Origin: Adineta vaga
Lineage: Eukaryota > Rotifera
NCBI GenBank assembly: GCA_021613535.1
Contig: CP075493.1
Location: forward strand, 11,036,001 to 11,100,000
Direction: 5' to 3'
Length of the DNA stretch: 64,000 bases
Below the pieces are notes generated by a model, which saw only the letters and a list, made by a program, of their open reading frames with translations, was not told where the DNA came from and made no database searches. The position numbers were made by a program, and so were the translations under genes. Positions 53,358 to 63,454 of the stretch are shown piece by piece. Positions within the stretch are counted from its first letter, which is position 1. Each line of letters begins with the position of its first letter.

Positions 53358-54293
53358 CTAGAGGATGAACATTTGACTGTCTCGGAAGGTAACACGAAGA
53401 TGTTGTTTTCCTGCATTCTCGATTTGATTCCACCGAAGATATAGTATTTTAAGTCTCTTTATAATATAATAAGTATTTTGATATATATGAGATGTCTGAA
53501 AAATGTATGAGTATTACCATGTTTATTCGTAAAGCGTTAGCAAGATCTTTTACTCCTTCATCATTGATATAATTCGTTTCGAGATGTAGTGTATTGAGTG
53601 TCTGTATATAGTATCATGTATTTTCGAATGATTGAAATATACAAAAGATGAATAGATATTACCTCATTTGTTCGTAATGGATCACTAAGATATTGGGCTC
53701 CTTGATCACCTATTTGATTATCCCAGATATTTAAACTGGTGAGTGTCTGTGTAAGATAGAATACATCGAGATATGAGTTGTATGAAATCTGAATCGATGT
53801 TACTGTGTTTATTCCCAACGCATCGCTGAGAAATTGTGTTCCTGTAGCTCTGATTTGATTGTTGTTAATATTTAGTGTTGCGAGTATCTGTATAAAACAG
53901 AGGACATGAATATGTACGTTTAATCAGTATATAGAATAAATAGATTCTACCGTACTTGTTGGCAACACATTAGCCAAATTTCGTGCTTCTTGAGGTCCAA
54001 TCCGATTACATTGGAGGTTTAGTGCGATTCGTTTCTTCATCAGAAATGTATTAAATATTTATAAAGAAAAAATTTGAGTATTTTGATTGATGAAATAACT
54101 GAGTAAATAGTAGACGTACTTGATATCGAGGATAAGTGTTAAGAATCTGATTGAATCTTTGACAGACATTTTGCATCGACCAAAACAGAGTATAATTACT
54201 TTCATGATCGAGAATTCGATAAACGAATTCTACAGGTAATGTAAGAAATATATACATACTTTTGTTAGATTTTACTAAAGACAGTGGTGACAT
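53358..54293 (-). CDS. F-box plus leucine-rich-repeat protein, one repeat per exon
   Basis: Six exons: 54120..54293, 53951..54034, 53804..53887, 53663..53746, 53518..53601 and 53358..53456. All introns are GT-AG and phase 0; 202 aa. Exon 1 encodes an F-box-like module (LPVEFVYRILDHESNYTLFW). Exons 2-5 are each exactly 84 bp and encode one 28-residue leucine-rich repeat of the ribonuclease-inhibitor type (LNIWDNQIGDQGAQYLSDPL). Exon 6 encodes the last repeat and the end. This fits an SCF-type substrate adaptor or a ligand-binding LRR protein in the cytoplasm. It is short for the family, so repeats may have been lost. It lies beyond the 3' end of C1 peptidase copy B, on the same strand. Confidence 0.85.
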
Positions 54294-55373
54294 CCATTAT
54301 AAAGCCTTTGAGCAGCGCTTTTGTGATCGTGATGTAATTACTTTTTCGATGACAGAAAAAAAGTGACGTCGTGCCAGTAACGTTTCCTTCGTCTTGTGTA
54401 ACATCACGTGGCGTTAATATATATTTGATGAATCTTAAAAGTCTTTACCTTCCTTTCCATTTCAATCCTGATCCACTCTGAATATATGAAACATCGCTGA
54501 GACTATTTATGATATCTTACGTGATTAATTACTATATTTTCCTGACATCTATCGATAGCAAAATAGCATTTTCGTACATTCAATCTTGAATGATAAAATA
54601 CTCAGTTTATATATATATCGATTCAATGATTGATTAACAAAGTAATACTGATCAAGAAGAGCGTTCATGCGTGCAAGTCAGTATCTCTATCAATCCTCAC
54701 TCACACCCACCCTCGAAAATATATGTATTTGGTTGTTGTGAGGAAAAGAAAAGTGATAAGAAGTATTCATATTCACAGCGTATATTTTCCAACTTAATGA
54801 GTAAAGTGAAACAGAAAAATCACATTCGAATTTGTCTCAAGTTAAAAAGAGGAAATAATCATAAATTGTATATTTCAATCAATCTTCTTGACTGTTAGAA
54901 GAGAGTTAAGATAGAATTCAATAGCATCATTTTGAAATACAGTACGTCCGACTTTCTACATAAGTATTGTACTCTATTGAACACAACATTAGATTGAAAT
55001 TATGCTAATGAATAGACAATCTTTTCATTTTTTAAACTGTCTATCGTATATATGATATAGTGAAGTGATGTCATTTCTTTTTTCTCTCTTTGCTTATTTT
55101 AAATAACGTGCAGCAACCTGTCAATCAAATGTGTATATTCAGAAAGAAAATCATACTTATTACTCATATTTATATTGAAATCATTCGTCGCTCTTCCTTC
55201 TGACTCATACAGGTAAAAGGATGTGTTTGTTTTGGGTATGTAATTTTGATTTTGTTAAAATACACTTAGAAATTATATAGATTTTTTTATAGTGTAGATG
55301 ATCTTTTCTTTTCTAATACGAAAAAGAAACAATTTTCTCGAGTGTCAATAAAACATTGAATGCTCTTCTTATG
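54294..55373. other. Intergenic, no gene seen
   Basis: Over 1 kb. A 75-codon plus-strand frame (54671-54898) has no recognisable content. It contains the second G-rich 17-mer. Confidence 0.4.
54698..54714 (-). repeat. Dispersed G-rich 17-mer, copy 2
   Basis: The minus strand reads GAGGGTGGGTGTGAGTG, identical to 44001..44017. Confidence 0.7.
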
Positions 55374-56326
55374 TTAATGCATAACTGGATAATATATATC
55401 AGGTAACCTCTTTTGACGAGGTCTTAGTTCTTGTACAGTCCATAAGCGATGATTGAAATTTCTACAACGGCGACTGAATAAAAAGCTGTATGGAACATAA
55501 AAATATCCATAATAACCCTAAAATAATCGATGATAATCAAACAAACGTACAATAACTTCTTAGCTTCTTACCCAATTTTTACCTCGTGAATTTTGTACGA
55601 TAAAATATTGTTTTCGACTATCATAACCAACAATAACTACGGCGTGTAGATTATTTTTGTCAATTGTATTATCATTAAGTTGCTGAATATTCAAAAAGCC
55701 CTCATTAGCTTTGATAATCTGTTCTGTTTCCTCATCCATTATCATATTTATTGGTACGGGTATCTGATGATGAAGACATGTTTCAATCGCTTTTATAGTA
55801 AATGGAACACAAAATACAACAGCAGTATACTTTCTCGCTTCTCGATATGCAACTGCGGAAGGTTCTTTGTTTAATAAATGCTTTCGATAAGGCCAAAAGA
55901 TTTCGTCACAAATACCATATCTTCTTATAGTTCGAGCAATACTTTCTTGATGAGCACCATAGTCTCCTACATGACGTGTTCGTTGTTCGTGTCTTTGTCC
56001 ATTAAAATAGATGAATAAACGAGACAATTCTGTAGAATTCATTGTATATGGGCGATTATTTGTACGTCTAATTAAGTATTCACAAATAGCTGCAAATGCA
56101 TTCGCACAGCTACAAAAAAAAGCAGAAAATATCTCATATGAAAAAATTCAGAATTATACCAAGTATTCATATCATCTTGCGTTTTAACAGGTGTCATCCA
56201 AACACGTAGATCCATGAACGGTTCTAATCGTTCAGGTGACAAATAATAAGGTCGCATTGGAGGATCAACTTCATCTCTATCATTATTTAAATGTCTATTT
56301 CGATGTATGTAATATCGAGCCAACAT
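55374..56326 (-). CDS. Papain-like (C1) cysteine peptidase, cytosolic type (copy B)
   Basis: Exons 56160..56326, 55572..56109 and 55374..55517 with introns of 50 and 54 bp; 282 aa. Exons 1 and 2 have the same lengths as in copy A (167 and 538 bp). Catalytic features: CCANAFA with the catalytic Cys codon split across intron 1 (TG|C), HAVVIVGYD, and QNSRG, where the family normally has NSWG. The Asn remains but the following Trp is Arg. Exon 3 supplies YYGYFYVPYSF, as in copy A, and a shorter C-terminus. There is no signal peptide or propeptide. The gene is divergent from ART-TPR copy B, 623 bp away. Activity may be reduced by the Trp loss. Confidence 0.82.
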
Positions 56327-56949
56327 GTTTTCTTCTATGAATATTCAATTGCGGGGAGAAAATACGTGTTTTTATAGCTGTTTCTGAGTGTTTTTTCCAA
56401 CATTGCATGCAAAGAAGCATGAAAATAAAAATAACGATCGTATGAAAGACAATTAACATTTTAGGTAGTTGAATCATAATCATTGAGAAACAAATAGGAA
56501 ATAGAAATGAGGATCCGAGTATTGCGTCATTAGAAATGAAAATGAAACCATGCATACTTCGTCTATGCTCATATGTCATTGTACTTTCAGTGAGTACATT
56601 TACAATTATTATCTTTCTTTTTCCTTATGAATTATAAGATATGACTATAATTGTAGTATCTGAATTACGTGTAGATGTCTTTTTGTACAGAATTAACATA
56701 ATTTAACAATGATAAAATCGTTCAATAAAGTATTCATAACCCACATGAAGTATGACACCAAACGAAAAATACAGATACTCTTGTTGACTTCGCAATAGTG
56801 GCTTTTTACAATCTTCACAGTTAATCTTTACGATAGAAAATATTTATGTTCTGTTTCTCTCTGATGCACGTGGTCGATAAATTATATATATATATATATA
56901 TATAAATATGGATAAATAAATTGCATCTATTCTCATAGAAAGTACATCG
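56327..56949. promoter_or_regulatory. Shared divergent promoter region, peptidase B / ART-TPR B
   Basis: 623 bp between the two start codons. A TA run (about 56883-56903) followed by TATAAATATGG lies 40-65 bp before the ART-TPR ATG and may serve as its TATA element. An open frame on the minus strand at 56295-56579 has hydrophobic runs but no recognised family. Coordinated expression of the pair is possible but not shown. Confidence 0.4.
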
Positions 56950-59900
56950 ATGGATAAACTAAAAGAAGATTATTGGCAAGAATATGAGCGTTCATATTTT
57001 TCATCAGAACAACGATTGTTAAGTGAACCAAACACTTTAGATAATACAATTACTCAAGTATGTTCACAAACAACAAAATTAGATATATTTAAACAAAATA
57101 TCAATGATGTTCTTATTCTATGGTTTGTAAATCAAGTTGAAAATCAATGTGAATCCATTGATGGCATTCACATACGATTATTTTCGTCCATTTATGATTT
57201 AATTGATTATCTTGTTGCAGTAGAAACATCGAATATATTTCTAATTATTGATTATAGTTTAGCCTCGAATTTTTTATCAATTTTGGATGAATTTCCGCAA
57301 ATTTTATTTATTTATATTCTGAAACATATAGAAGACGAGGATACATTATTAATAACGGATGCTAGAAGATCAATTCGTCATATTAGTGATGATATACATA
57401 CACTTTTTCTATTAATTAATGAAGATATTCATACGTCTACCAGCAATTCATTATATTCAACGCTATTCGATTTTAGAGCAGAAGAAGAAACAACTACTCA
57501 AATTCAAAATAAATCATTTATTTGGGATTATTTATTAATCGACACTTTATTCGACTCATCTATTTCAAGTGACACTGCTAAAGCTGAATTGGTGGAATAC
57601 TGTCGTCAACAATATATAAACGAGAAAATACAACCACCAAAAGCAATCACAGAATTTGAAAAAGATTATTCATCAAAAGATGCTATTAAATGGTATACAC
57701 GTGGCTCATTTCTTTTCAGTTTACTAAATCTAGCTTTTCGAAAGAGAGATATCGATGCAATATTTAAATTTCGGTTTTTTCTTGTTGATTTTCAAAAGCA
57801 ACTTGAACAATGTTGCAGTGACGAAATAGTTAGAACACAGCAAACTCTTTATCGTGGTCAGTTGATATCCGAATTGGAGTTAACAAAATTAAAGAAAAGT
57901 ATTAACGCTTATGTATCGTTTAATACATATTTATCGACAACTAAAAACGAGGGTGTTGCATTGATGTTTGGCAGTCATGTAACATCGATTGTATTTGAAA
58001 TTGAACTTGATTTTGATGTTCAACTTAAGAATAAACGATTCTGTCCAGTAAGTGTACAGAATATGAGCTATAATCCTGACGAAGATGAAGTGATCTTTCC
58101 AATCGGTGCAGTTTTTCTACTAAAATCAATTGAAATGAAAAATAATCGAACGTATATCATATTAAAACCATTGAATAGCCATGAATATAACGAAATGATT
58201 ATTATGATAGAAACATTTTTTCCAACAAAACTTCCTTCAAAATTTAGAATTGCTGAATTACTTTACTCATTAGGAGATTACAAAAAAGTTGAACCATATA
58301 TTGAAATGTTAATGAAAGATTTTCAATTAACTTCTAATCAAAATAATATAGGATATGTTTACGATCTAATGGGACGATTTCAATGTGGAAAAAGTAATTA
58401 TGAAGTTGCTCAATCATATTTTGAAAAAGCACTAGAGAATATTGAAGCAACGAATACATATCATGCTACAATCTATTATCATATCGGTAATTTATATCGT
58501 GAGAAAACTGACTTTAACAAGGCTTTACAATCTTTACAAGATGCATTAAAGTATAAACAAGAATTAAATCCATTAGAATTAACTGATGTATACGATATGT
58601 TTGGTTTGGTTTACATTGAGATGGGAAATTTTGATGATGCTTTAAGTTATTTGAATCAAACATTGTACATATATCAATCCTATTCTTTACCTCAACATAA
58701 CTATCTCACCACATATTTTCTTCTGACATTGGTTCATCTACGAAAATCTGATTATACAAAATCGCTTCAATATCTTGACAATGCATTTCAGATTTCATTA
58801 GAAGTATTACCGAAATATCATCCTGCTTTCATAAGTCTACATGCACTAAAAGGTTACATCTATTTTTATTATAAAGATTTCGTATCGGCACAACTTCATT
58901 TACAAAAAGCTTTCGATCTCATCGAAACTACTAAACGAACTATGGGAATTTATAAACCAATTTTACATATATTTATTTGCAATGTACTTGTCGAATTGCA
59001 TACATCTTATGAAAATATCACCACAAGATTTCACTATGCTAAAAAAGCATTGGAAATTCTAGATAATTATGAAAAGATTATACCAGAAAATGATTCTATG
59101 AAACGAATTGTATACAATCATATGGCTGATGTTTATTATATCTCTTGTGATTATGAGTCAGCATTGAAATTATTAAATGAAATGTTGAATCTTTGGACAG
59201 ATAATGATTATCGAACGTTAACATTTTTTAATATCGGAAATATTTATCTTAATCAAAATAATATGAAAGTTGCAGAAGATTATTTTAATCAATCTCTTGA
59301 ACTTCTATATCAAATGAATCAATCAGTTACCAATACAACTTTAATCCCTTGGATTAAGCTTCATCTATGTTCTATCTATAAGAATGGAAATAATTTTGAA
59401 AAAGCTATTTTGCTCATAAAAGAAGCATTACAATTACAACGTCAAAGATCAACTCCAAATTTCGATTTTATTGCTCATTGTCATATACATTTAATGGAAC
59501 TATGTCCGAACGAAAAAGAGAATTATCTCAATGAAATTCATCAACTTGTAAAAAATGATAATTTATCACTTTCTGGAAAATTTCTTTGTCATAAATTTCT
59601 CGGACTTCATTACCAACTGCAAGAAAATTGGTCTACTGCATTTTTTCATTTCCAATCATCATTGGATGTTGAATTAACATTTAATCCACCATGCTACCAT
59701 TATTTGATCAATATCTATGCTGATCTAGGTGATACATCAAAGTTAATCAAAGGAACAGATTCAGAAATAGCGTTATATCATTATGAAAGAAGTCGTGATA
59801 TTTATTTGGAACTATTGAAAATGAAAACGATTCCAATAAAAGACAAACAAAAGATCTATCAAGCAGAAGGCCAAATAGTAGAAACTGTACAAGAAAGTGT

Positions 59901-61572
59901 CGATTTAACTGGAAGAATTCTGTTAGTTTATAACTCAATTGCTGAATGTTATGCGAAAAAAAGAAATAATAAAGAAGTTTTAGATCATGTTCAGTTCATG
60001 GAACAAATACTTACGGAATATAAAGGACAAAAAGAATTGGAAATATGTCATGAATATAATGGATCAAAAGAATTGCAGATATATGTTGAATACCTAGAAG
60101 GAAAAGCATTAATAAGAAAGAACGCATATTACTTTATGATCGCTTCGATTTATAATTCAATTCAATATTATGATAAAGCAATTTTAAATTATAAGAAAAG
60201 TTTCCGATATACACTAGAGAAAAAGAATTATCATGAATATGGATTTATTTATCAATTAATCGCTCTTGCTTATTATAGAAAAAAAGATAATTTAATGTCA
60301 ATATCAAACTATAACATTGCATTGACATTTTTACATAATTCACCATCGCTTAATGATCAAAACTTAGCTGAATGTTATGCTGCAACAGCGAGAGCCTATG
60401 ACAACATACCAAATTACAAATATGCTTATATTTATTATCAACAAGCAATCAAACATTATTTATTATGCACTCCAATTGATTATTCCTCACTTTTTCGCAA
60501 TCATATTTCAGCAACACATGCACTTTATTTGTCTAGACCGTGGAATTGTAATGAGCAATTGAAATACCTTTTAACTATAATGAAATTCAGAAGACATTTT
60601 AGTAAAGAGAGCTTGAACGATGTTTATTACAATGCTGGTGTATTCGCCAATTATAGCGAACAATATAATAGCGCACTTGCTTATTTTAAGAAAGTTTTCG
60701 AATATTCGAAAAATTCAAATGATATCATTGGTATTTATCAACAGCAGAGATACAATTTAATGTTGATTGGTGAATTAGATAAAGCTTATGATGTTACAAA
60801 AAAGAGTATTGATTGTCAAGTCAGTATGAAGGATGTGAATTTTATCAGTCTTTTAGATTGTTACATTGGAGCAGGTCTTATTTGTTATCAAAATGGAAAA
60901 TATCAATCAGCTTTAATGTATTATCTATTAGCATTTTATATTCTTCAAAAACATCCAAATGATAAACAAAATGATTATTACACTCGTCTATATAGTTGTA
61001 TTGCTTGTGTTCATTTAGAATATGGTGAAATCACCAGTGCACACGATCTTTGTTCGAAAGCATCAGAAACACATTTTTTGACTGATGACAAGACACGCAT
61101 CGCAACGATTATATTTTATATGAGCAGAGGTTTAGTTGAATGTAAACTGGATAATTATTATGTTGCTTTAGATTATTTTGGACAAGCATGGGAATATTTA
61201 TATAATGAAAATCATTATTATCATCACTGGCATAGAATTTTATACAATTATATTGGTTATGCATATTTTAAAGTTGGTCAAGTAGAAATAGCGATGAAAC
61301 ATTATATAAAATCGTTGAGCATGTACAAAGATTGTCGTACACATCCATGTCGTGCAGAAGTTTATAAAAATATTGGACTAATTTATAAGCAAGATAGTAC
61401 AACTTACTATATTGCATTATCATATTATAAACGTGCTTTGAAACAAATAACAAATCATAAGCATCCACATTACATACTATATAAAAGCATGATTGCAACA
61501 TTAGAGAAGAAAATGAGTTTATGGCATAGACTGAAGGCATTTATTTATTCATTTCTGAAGTTCGGTTACTGA
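56950..61572 (+). CDS. ADP-ribosyltransferase with long TPR array (copy B)
   Basis: 1540 aa, intronless. It has the same layout as copy A, with catalytic residues at the same numbers: YRGQ (R302), SFNTYLST (S323) and the ExE pair E378/E380 (DEDEVIF). The N-terminal Rossmann-like region spans about 50-140 (NDVLILWF, NIFLIIDY). TPR-like helical pairs fill residues about 420-1500. Compared with copy A it has an insertion near residue 1025-1050 (KELEICHEYNGSKELQIY) and a longer C-terminus with a hydrophobic patch (LKAFIYSFLKFGY). By eye, the N-terminal two thirds are clearly diverged, while roughly the last 250 residues are almost identical. Predicted role: NAD+-dependent mono-ADP-ribosylation of an unknown intracellular target, with the TPRs for recognition. 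Confidence 0.88.
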   Translation: MDKLKEDYWQEYERSYFSSEQRLLSEPNTLDNTITQVCSQTTKLDIFKQNINDVLILWFVNQVENQCESIDGIHIRLFSSIYDLIDYLVAVETSNIFLIIDYSLASNFLSILDEFPQILFIYILKHIEDEDTLLITDARRSIRHISDDIHTLFLLINEDIHTSTSNSLYSTLFDFRAEEETTTQIQNKSFIWDYLLIDTLFDSSISSDTAKAELVEYCRQQYINEKIQPPKAITEFEKDYSSKDAIKWYTRGSFLFSLLNLAFRKRDIDAIFKFRFFLVDFQKQLEQCCSDEIVRTQQTLYRGQLISELELTKLKKSINAYVSFNTYLSTTKNEGVALMFGSHVTSIVFEIELDFDVQLKNKRFCPVSVQNMSYNPDEDEVIFPIGAVFLLKSIEMKNNRTYIILKPLNSHEYNEMIIMIETFFPTKLPSKFRIAELLYSLGDYKKVEPYIEMLMKDFQLTSNQNNIGYVYDLMGRFQCGKSNYEVAQSYFEKALENIEATNTYHATIYYHIGNLYREKTDFNKALQSLQDALKYKQELNPLELTDVYDMFGLVYIEMGNFDDALSYLNQTLYIYQSYSLPQHNYLTTYFLLTLVHLRKSDYTKSLQYLDNAFQISLEVLPKYHPAFISLHALKGYIYFYYKDFVSAQLHLQKAFDLIETTKRTMGIYKPILHIFICNVLVELHTSYENITTRFHYAKKALEILDNYEKIIPENDSMKRIVYNHMADVYYISCDYESALKLLNEMLNLWTDNDYRTLTFFNIGNIYLNQNNMKVAEDYFNQSLELLYQMNQSVTNTTLIPWIKLHLCSIYKNGNNFEKAILLIKEALQLQRQRSTPNFDFIAHCHIHLMELCPNEKENYLNEIHQLVKNDNLSLSGKFLCHKFLGLHYQLQENWSTAFFHFQSSLDVELTFNPPCYHYLINIYADLGDTSKLIKGTDSEIALYHYERSRDIYLELLKMKTIPIKDKQKIYQAEGQIVETVQESVDLTGRILLVYNSIAECYAKKRNNKEVLDHVQFMEQILTEYKGQKELEICHEYNGSKELQIYVEYLEGKALIRKNAYYFMIASIYNSIQYYDKAILNYKKSFRYTLEKKNYHEYGFIYQLIALAYYRKKDNLMSISNYNIALTFLHNSPSLNDQNLAECYAATARAYDNIPNYKYAYIYYQQAIKHYLLCTPIDYSSLFRNHISATHALYLSRPWNCNEQLKYLLTIMKFRRHFSKESLNDVYYNAGVFANYSEQYNSALAYFKKVFEYSKNSNDIIGIYQQQRYNLMLIGELDKAYDVTKKSIDCQVSMKDVNFISLLDCYIGAGLICYQNGKYQSALMYYLLAFYILQKHPNDKQNDYYTRLYSCIACVHLEYGEITSAHDLCSKASETHFLTDDKTRIATIIFYMSRGLVECKLDNYYVALDYFGQAWEYLYNENHYYHHWHRILYNYIGYAYFKVGQVEIAMKHYIKSLSMYKDCRTHPCRAEVYKNIGLIYKQDSTTYYIALSYYKRALKQITNHKHPHYILYKSMIATLEKKMSLWHRLKAFIYSFLKFGY

Positions 61573-62023
61573 TGATGAAATAAATATAACTCACTTTTTA
61601 CTTTTCATTTTTCGAAGATTATATCTTTACATTTATCCTTTCAATTTTAAATACTTATATCTAATGAACAATCTACAGAAATTGATTCATCTTTTTGCGA
61701 GAGTCGTATAGAAATAGTACATCATGGTATGAAATCGTACTGATGGTTTGATTCTGCTTGATACGACACAATTATATTGTCGAAATACATTGAATAAAAT
61801 GCACAATCAATATATTGCTATTTTTGTGTAGACATTTATATATTTTTATTTCATTGAAAAACGTGTCTATATTGTCTTATCAACATATCAAAAGATACGT
61901 GCATAAAGTTGGTATATGATGACAGTATGAAAAAAGAGCAAAATTATATTCAAGTCACACTTACAAAAAAAATGACATCATTTGTAACGACATTTTATTT
62001 TCGTTTAGTCAAGAACAAAGAAT
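61573..62023. other. Intergenic, promoter region of the NHL gene
   Basis: AT-rich. A frame open from 61909 overlaps the first exon of the next gene in another phase and is not a gene by itself. Confidence 0.4.
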
Positions 62024-63454
62024 ATGATACAACATCGTTTCTATTATTGCTTTTTAATTCTTTTTGTCAGGTAATTATATTGGTTGAAATTTACTGTTTG
62101 ATCTTCAAAAAGAATTTTCGTTTTTAGTGTATCAGGTAATTAGTATTTTGACTACTATCGATTGATTTACATCTCTCATAGTTCAAACCGATCCTCAAAC
62201 ATGTCATGGATTACCTCAATATGATACATGTTCAACAAATCATACGTGTGTTTGTTTTCATTCAATTGCTTCGAATGATAGTGGTATTTGTGCTTTTCGA
62301 TGGGTAACTTGTTCTGAACTTGTTTCATGCGCATTAAATACGTATGCATGTTATGAACCTAATCATGTTTGTGTTCAACATCCTGACTGTCATAACCAAC
62401 CATTGTGTTATCCATTATCAATGGCAACGAATCAACTATGTCCATCCAATCTTTCAACAGTAACTCCAAGTAAAGATAACCTTTCTCTAAATATACACCA
62501 TATGAAATTTTTATTTTAGCTTCAACTTTATCATCAGGATCGGAAAGTGATATTTGTATAACAGCGACATGGTCTAAGCAAGGTATTACAGTTGCTGGTG
62601 GAAAAGGTTTTGGACATAGTTTGGATCAATTAGCAGATCCTTATGGCATATTTCTTGATGATAATGATACAATTTATATTGCAGATCGTTCTAATCATCG
62701 TATTGTGAAATGGGAATAAGGTGCTACAATTGGTCAATGGCTTGCTGGGGTAAAAACGGAAGATTCTACTCGTAATATACCTTTAAATATGCCACAAGAT
62801 CTTGTTGTTGATAAAAATGGAACAATGTATATAAGTGATGGTGGAAACTATCGTGTTGTTCGGTGGCATCGAGATGCGCAAGAAGGAGAAGTTATTATTA
62901 GTCATATTCAAGCTGTTGGTATAGGACATGATAATCAAGGATCGATTTATGTCTCAGAATATGCTGATGGTCGAATAACAAAGTGGAATCTGAATGATAA
63001 TGGTGATGAGTTAGTTGGACAAGTGATAATCACAAAATTACGACAATCAAATTTTATATACGTTGATCGAAATCAATCGATCTATTCAGTGGGTTATATG
63101 GCACATCGAATAGTTAAAATAACTGAAGGAATCGACGAACCTGTCATTGTTGCAGGCCAATCTGATCATTCAGGTAATGGTTTAGATCAACTCGCCTTTC
63201 CAACAGGAGTTTTTGTCGATCAACAAGGTACTATTTATGTAGCAGATACTGGCAATCACCGAATAATGCGTTGGTTAAAAGGAGCAACATCAGGTAGCTT
63301 AATTGTTGGCGGACATGGTTCTGGTTCTGGATCAGATCAACTAGCTCATCCTTCCGATTTATTTCTTGATCGATATGGAAATCTTTATGTTACTGATACG
63401 CTCAATAATCGTGTACAAAAATTTCTTATTGATAAAAGTTCTTGTTCGACTTAA
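62024..63454 (+). pseudogene. Secreted NHL-repeat protein gene with an in-frame stop
   Basis: Proposed exons: 62024..62070 (signal peptide MIQHRFYYCFLILFV), an 8-base microexon 62128..62135, 62182..62469 (cysteine-rich domain, CHGLPQYDTC, CVCFHSIASNDSGICAF) and 62520..63454 (NHL propeller). All junctions are GT-AG and in phase. The propeller blades include YIADRSNHRIVKW, YISDGGNYRVVRW and YVADTGNHRIMRW. A TAA at 62717..62719 interrupts the frame directly after HRIVKWE, where the family has a Lys or Gln before GA. The same frame is open afterwards to 63454. Without the stop, the protein would be a secreted or surface six-bladed propeller of a large bdelloid family. A recent nonsense mutation or a sequencing error is likely. 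Confidence 0.65.

Noticed and set aside
54671-54898. A 75-codon plus-strand frame
   Set aside because: No signal peptide, domain or splice context. It overlaps the G-rich motif and reads as chance.
56295-56579. A 94-codon minus-strand frame with hydrophobic runs, overlapping the peptidase B start
   Set aside because: It overlaps the peptidase start in another phase and has no family; probably promoter sequence.
9865-61572. A recent palindrome joining the two ART-peptidase loci
   Set aside because: The loci are 40 kb apart with unrelated genes between, and apart from the ART 3' tract the copies are clearly diverged, so this is an older duplication.
61909-62127. A 72-codon frame before the NHL gene
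   Set aside because: The better reading is the 47-base signal-peptide exon at 62024 in another phase, followed by splicing.
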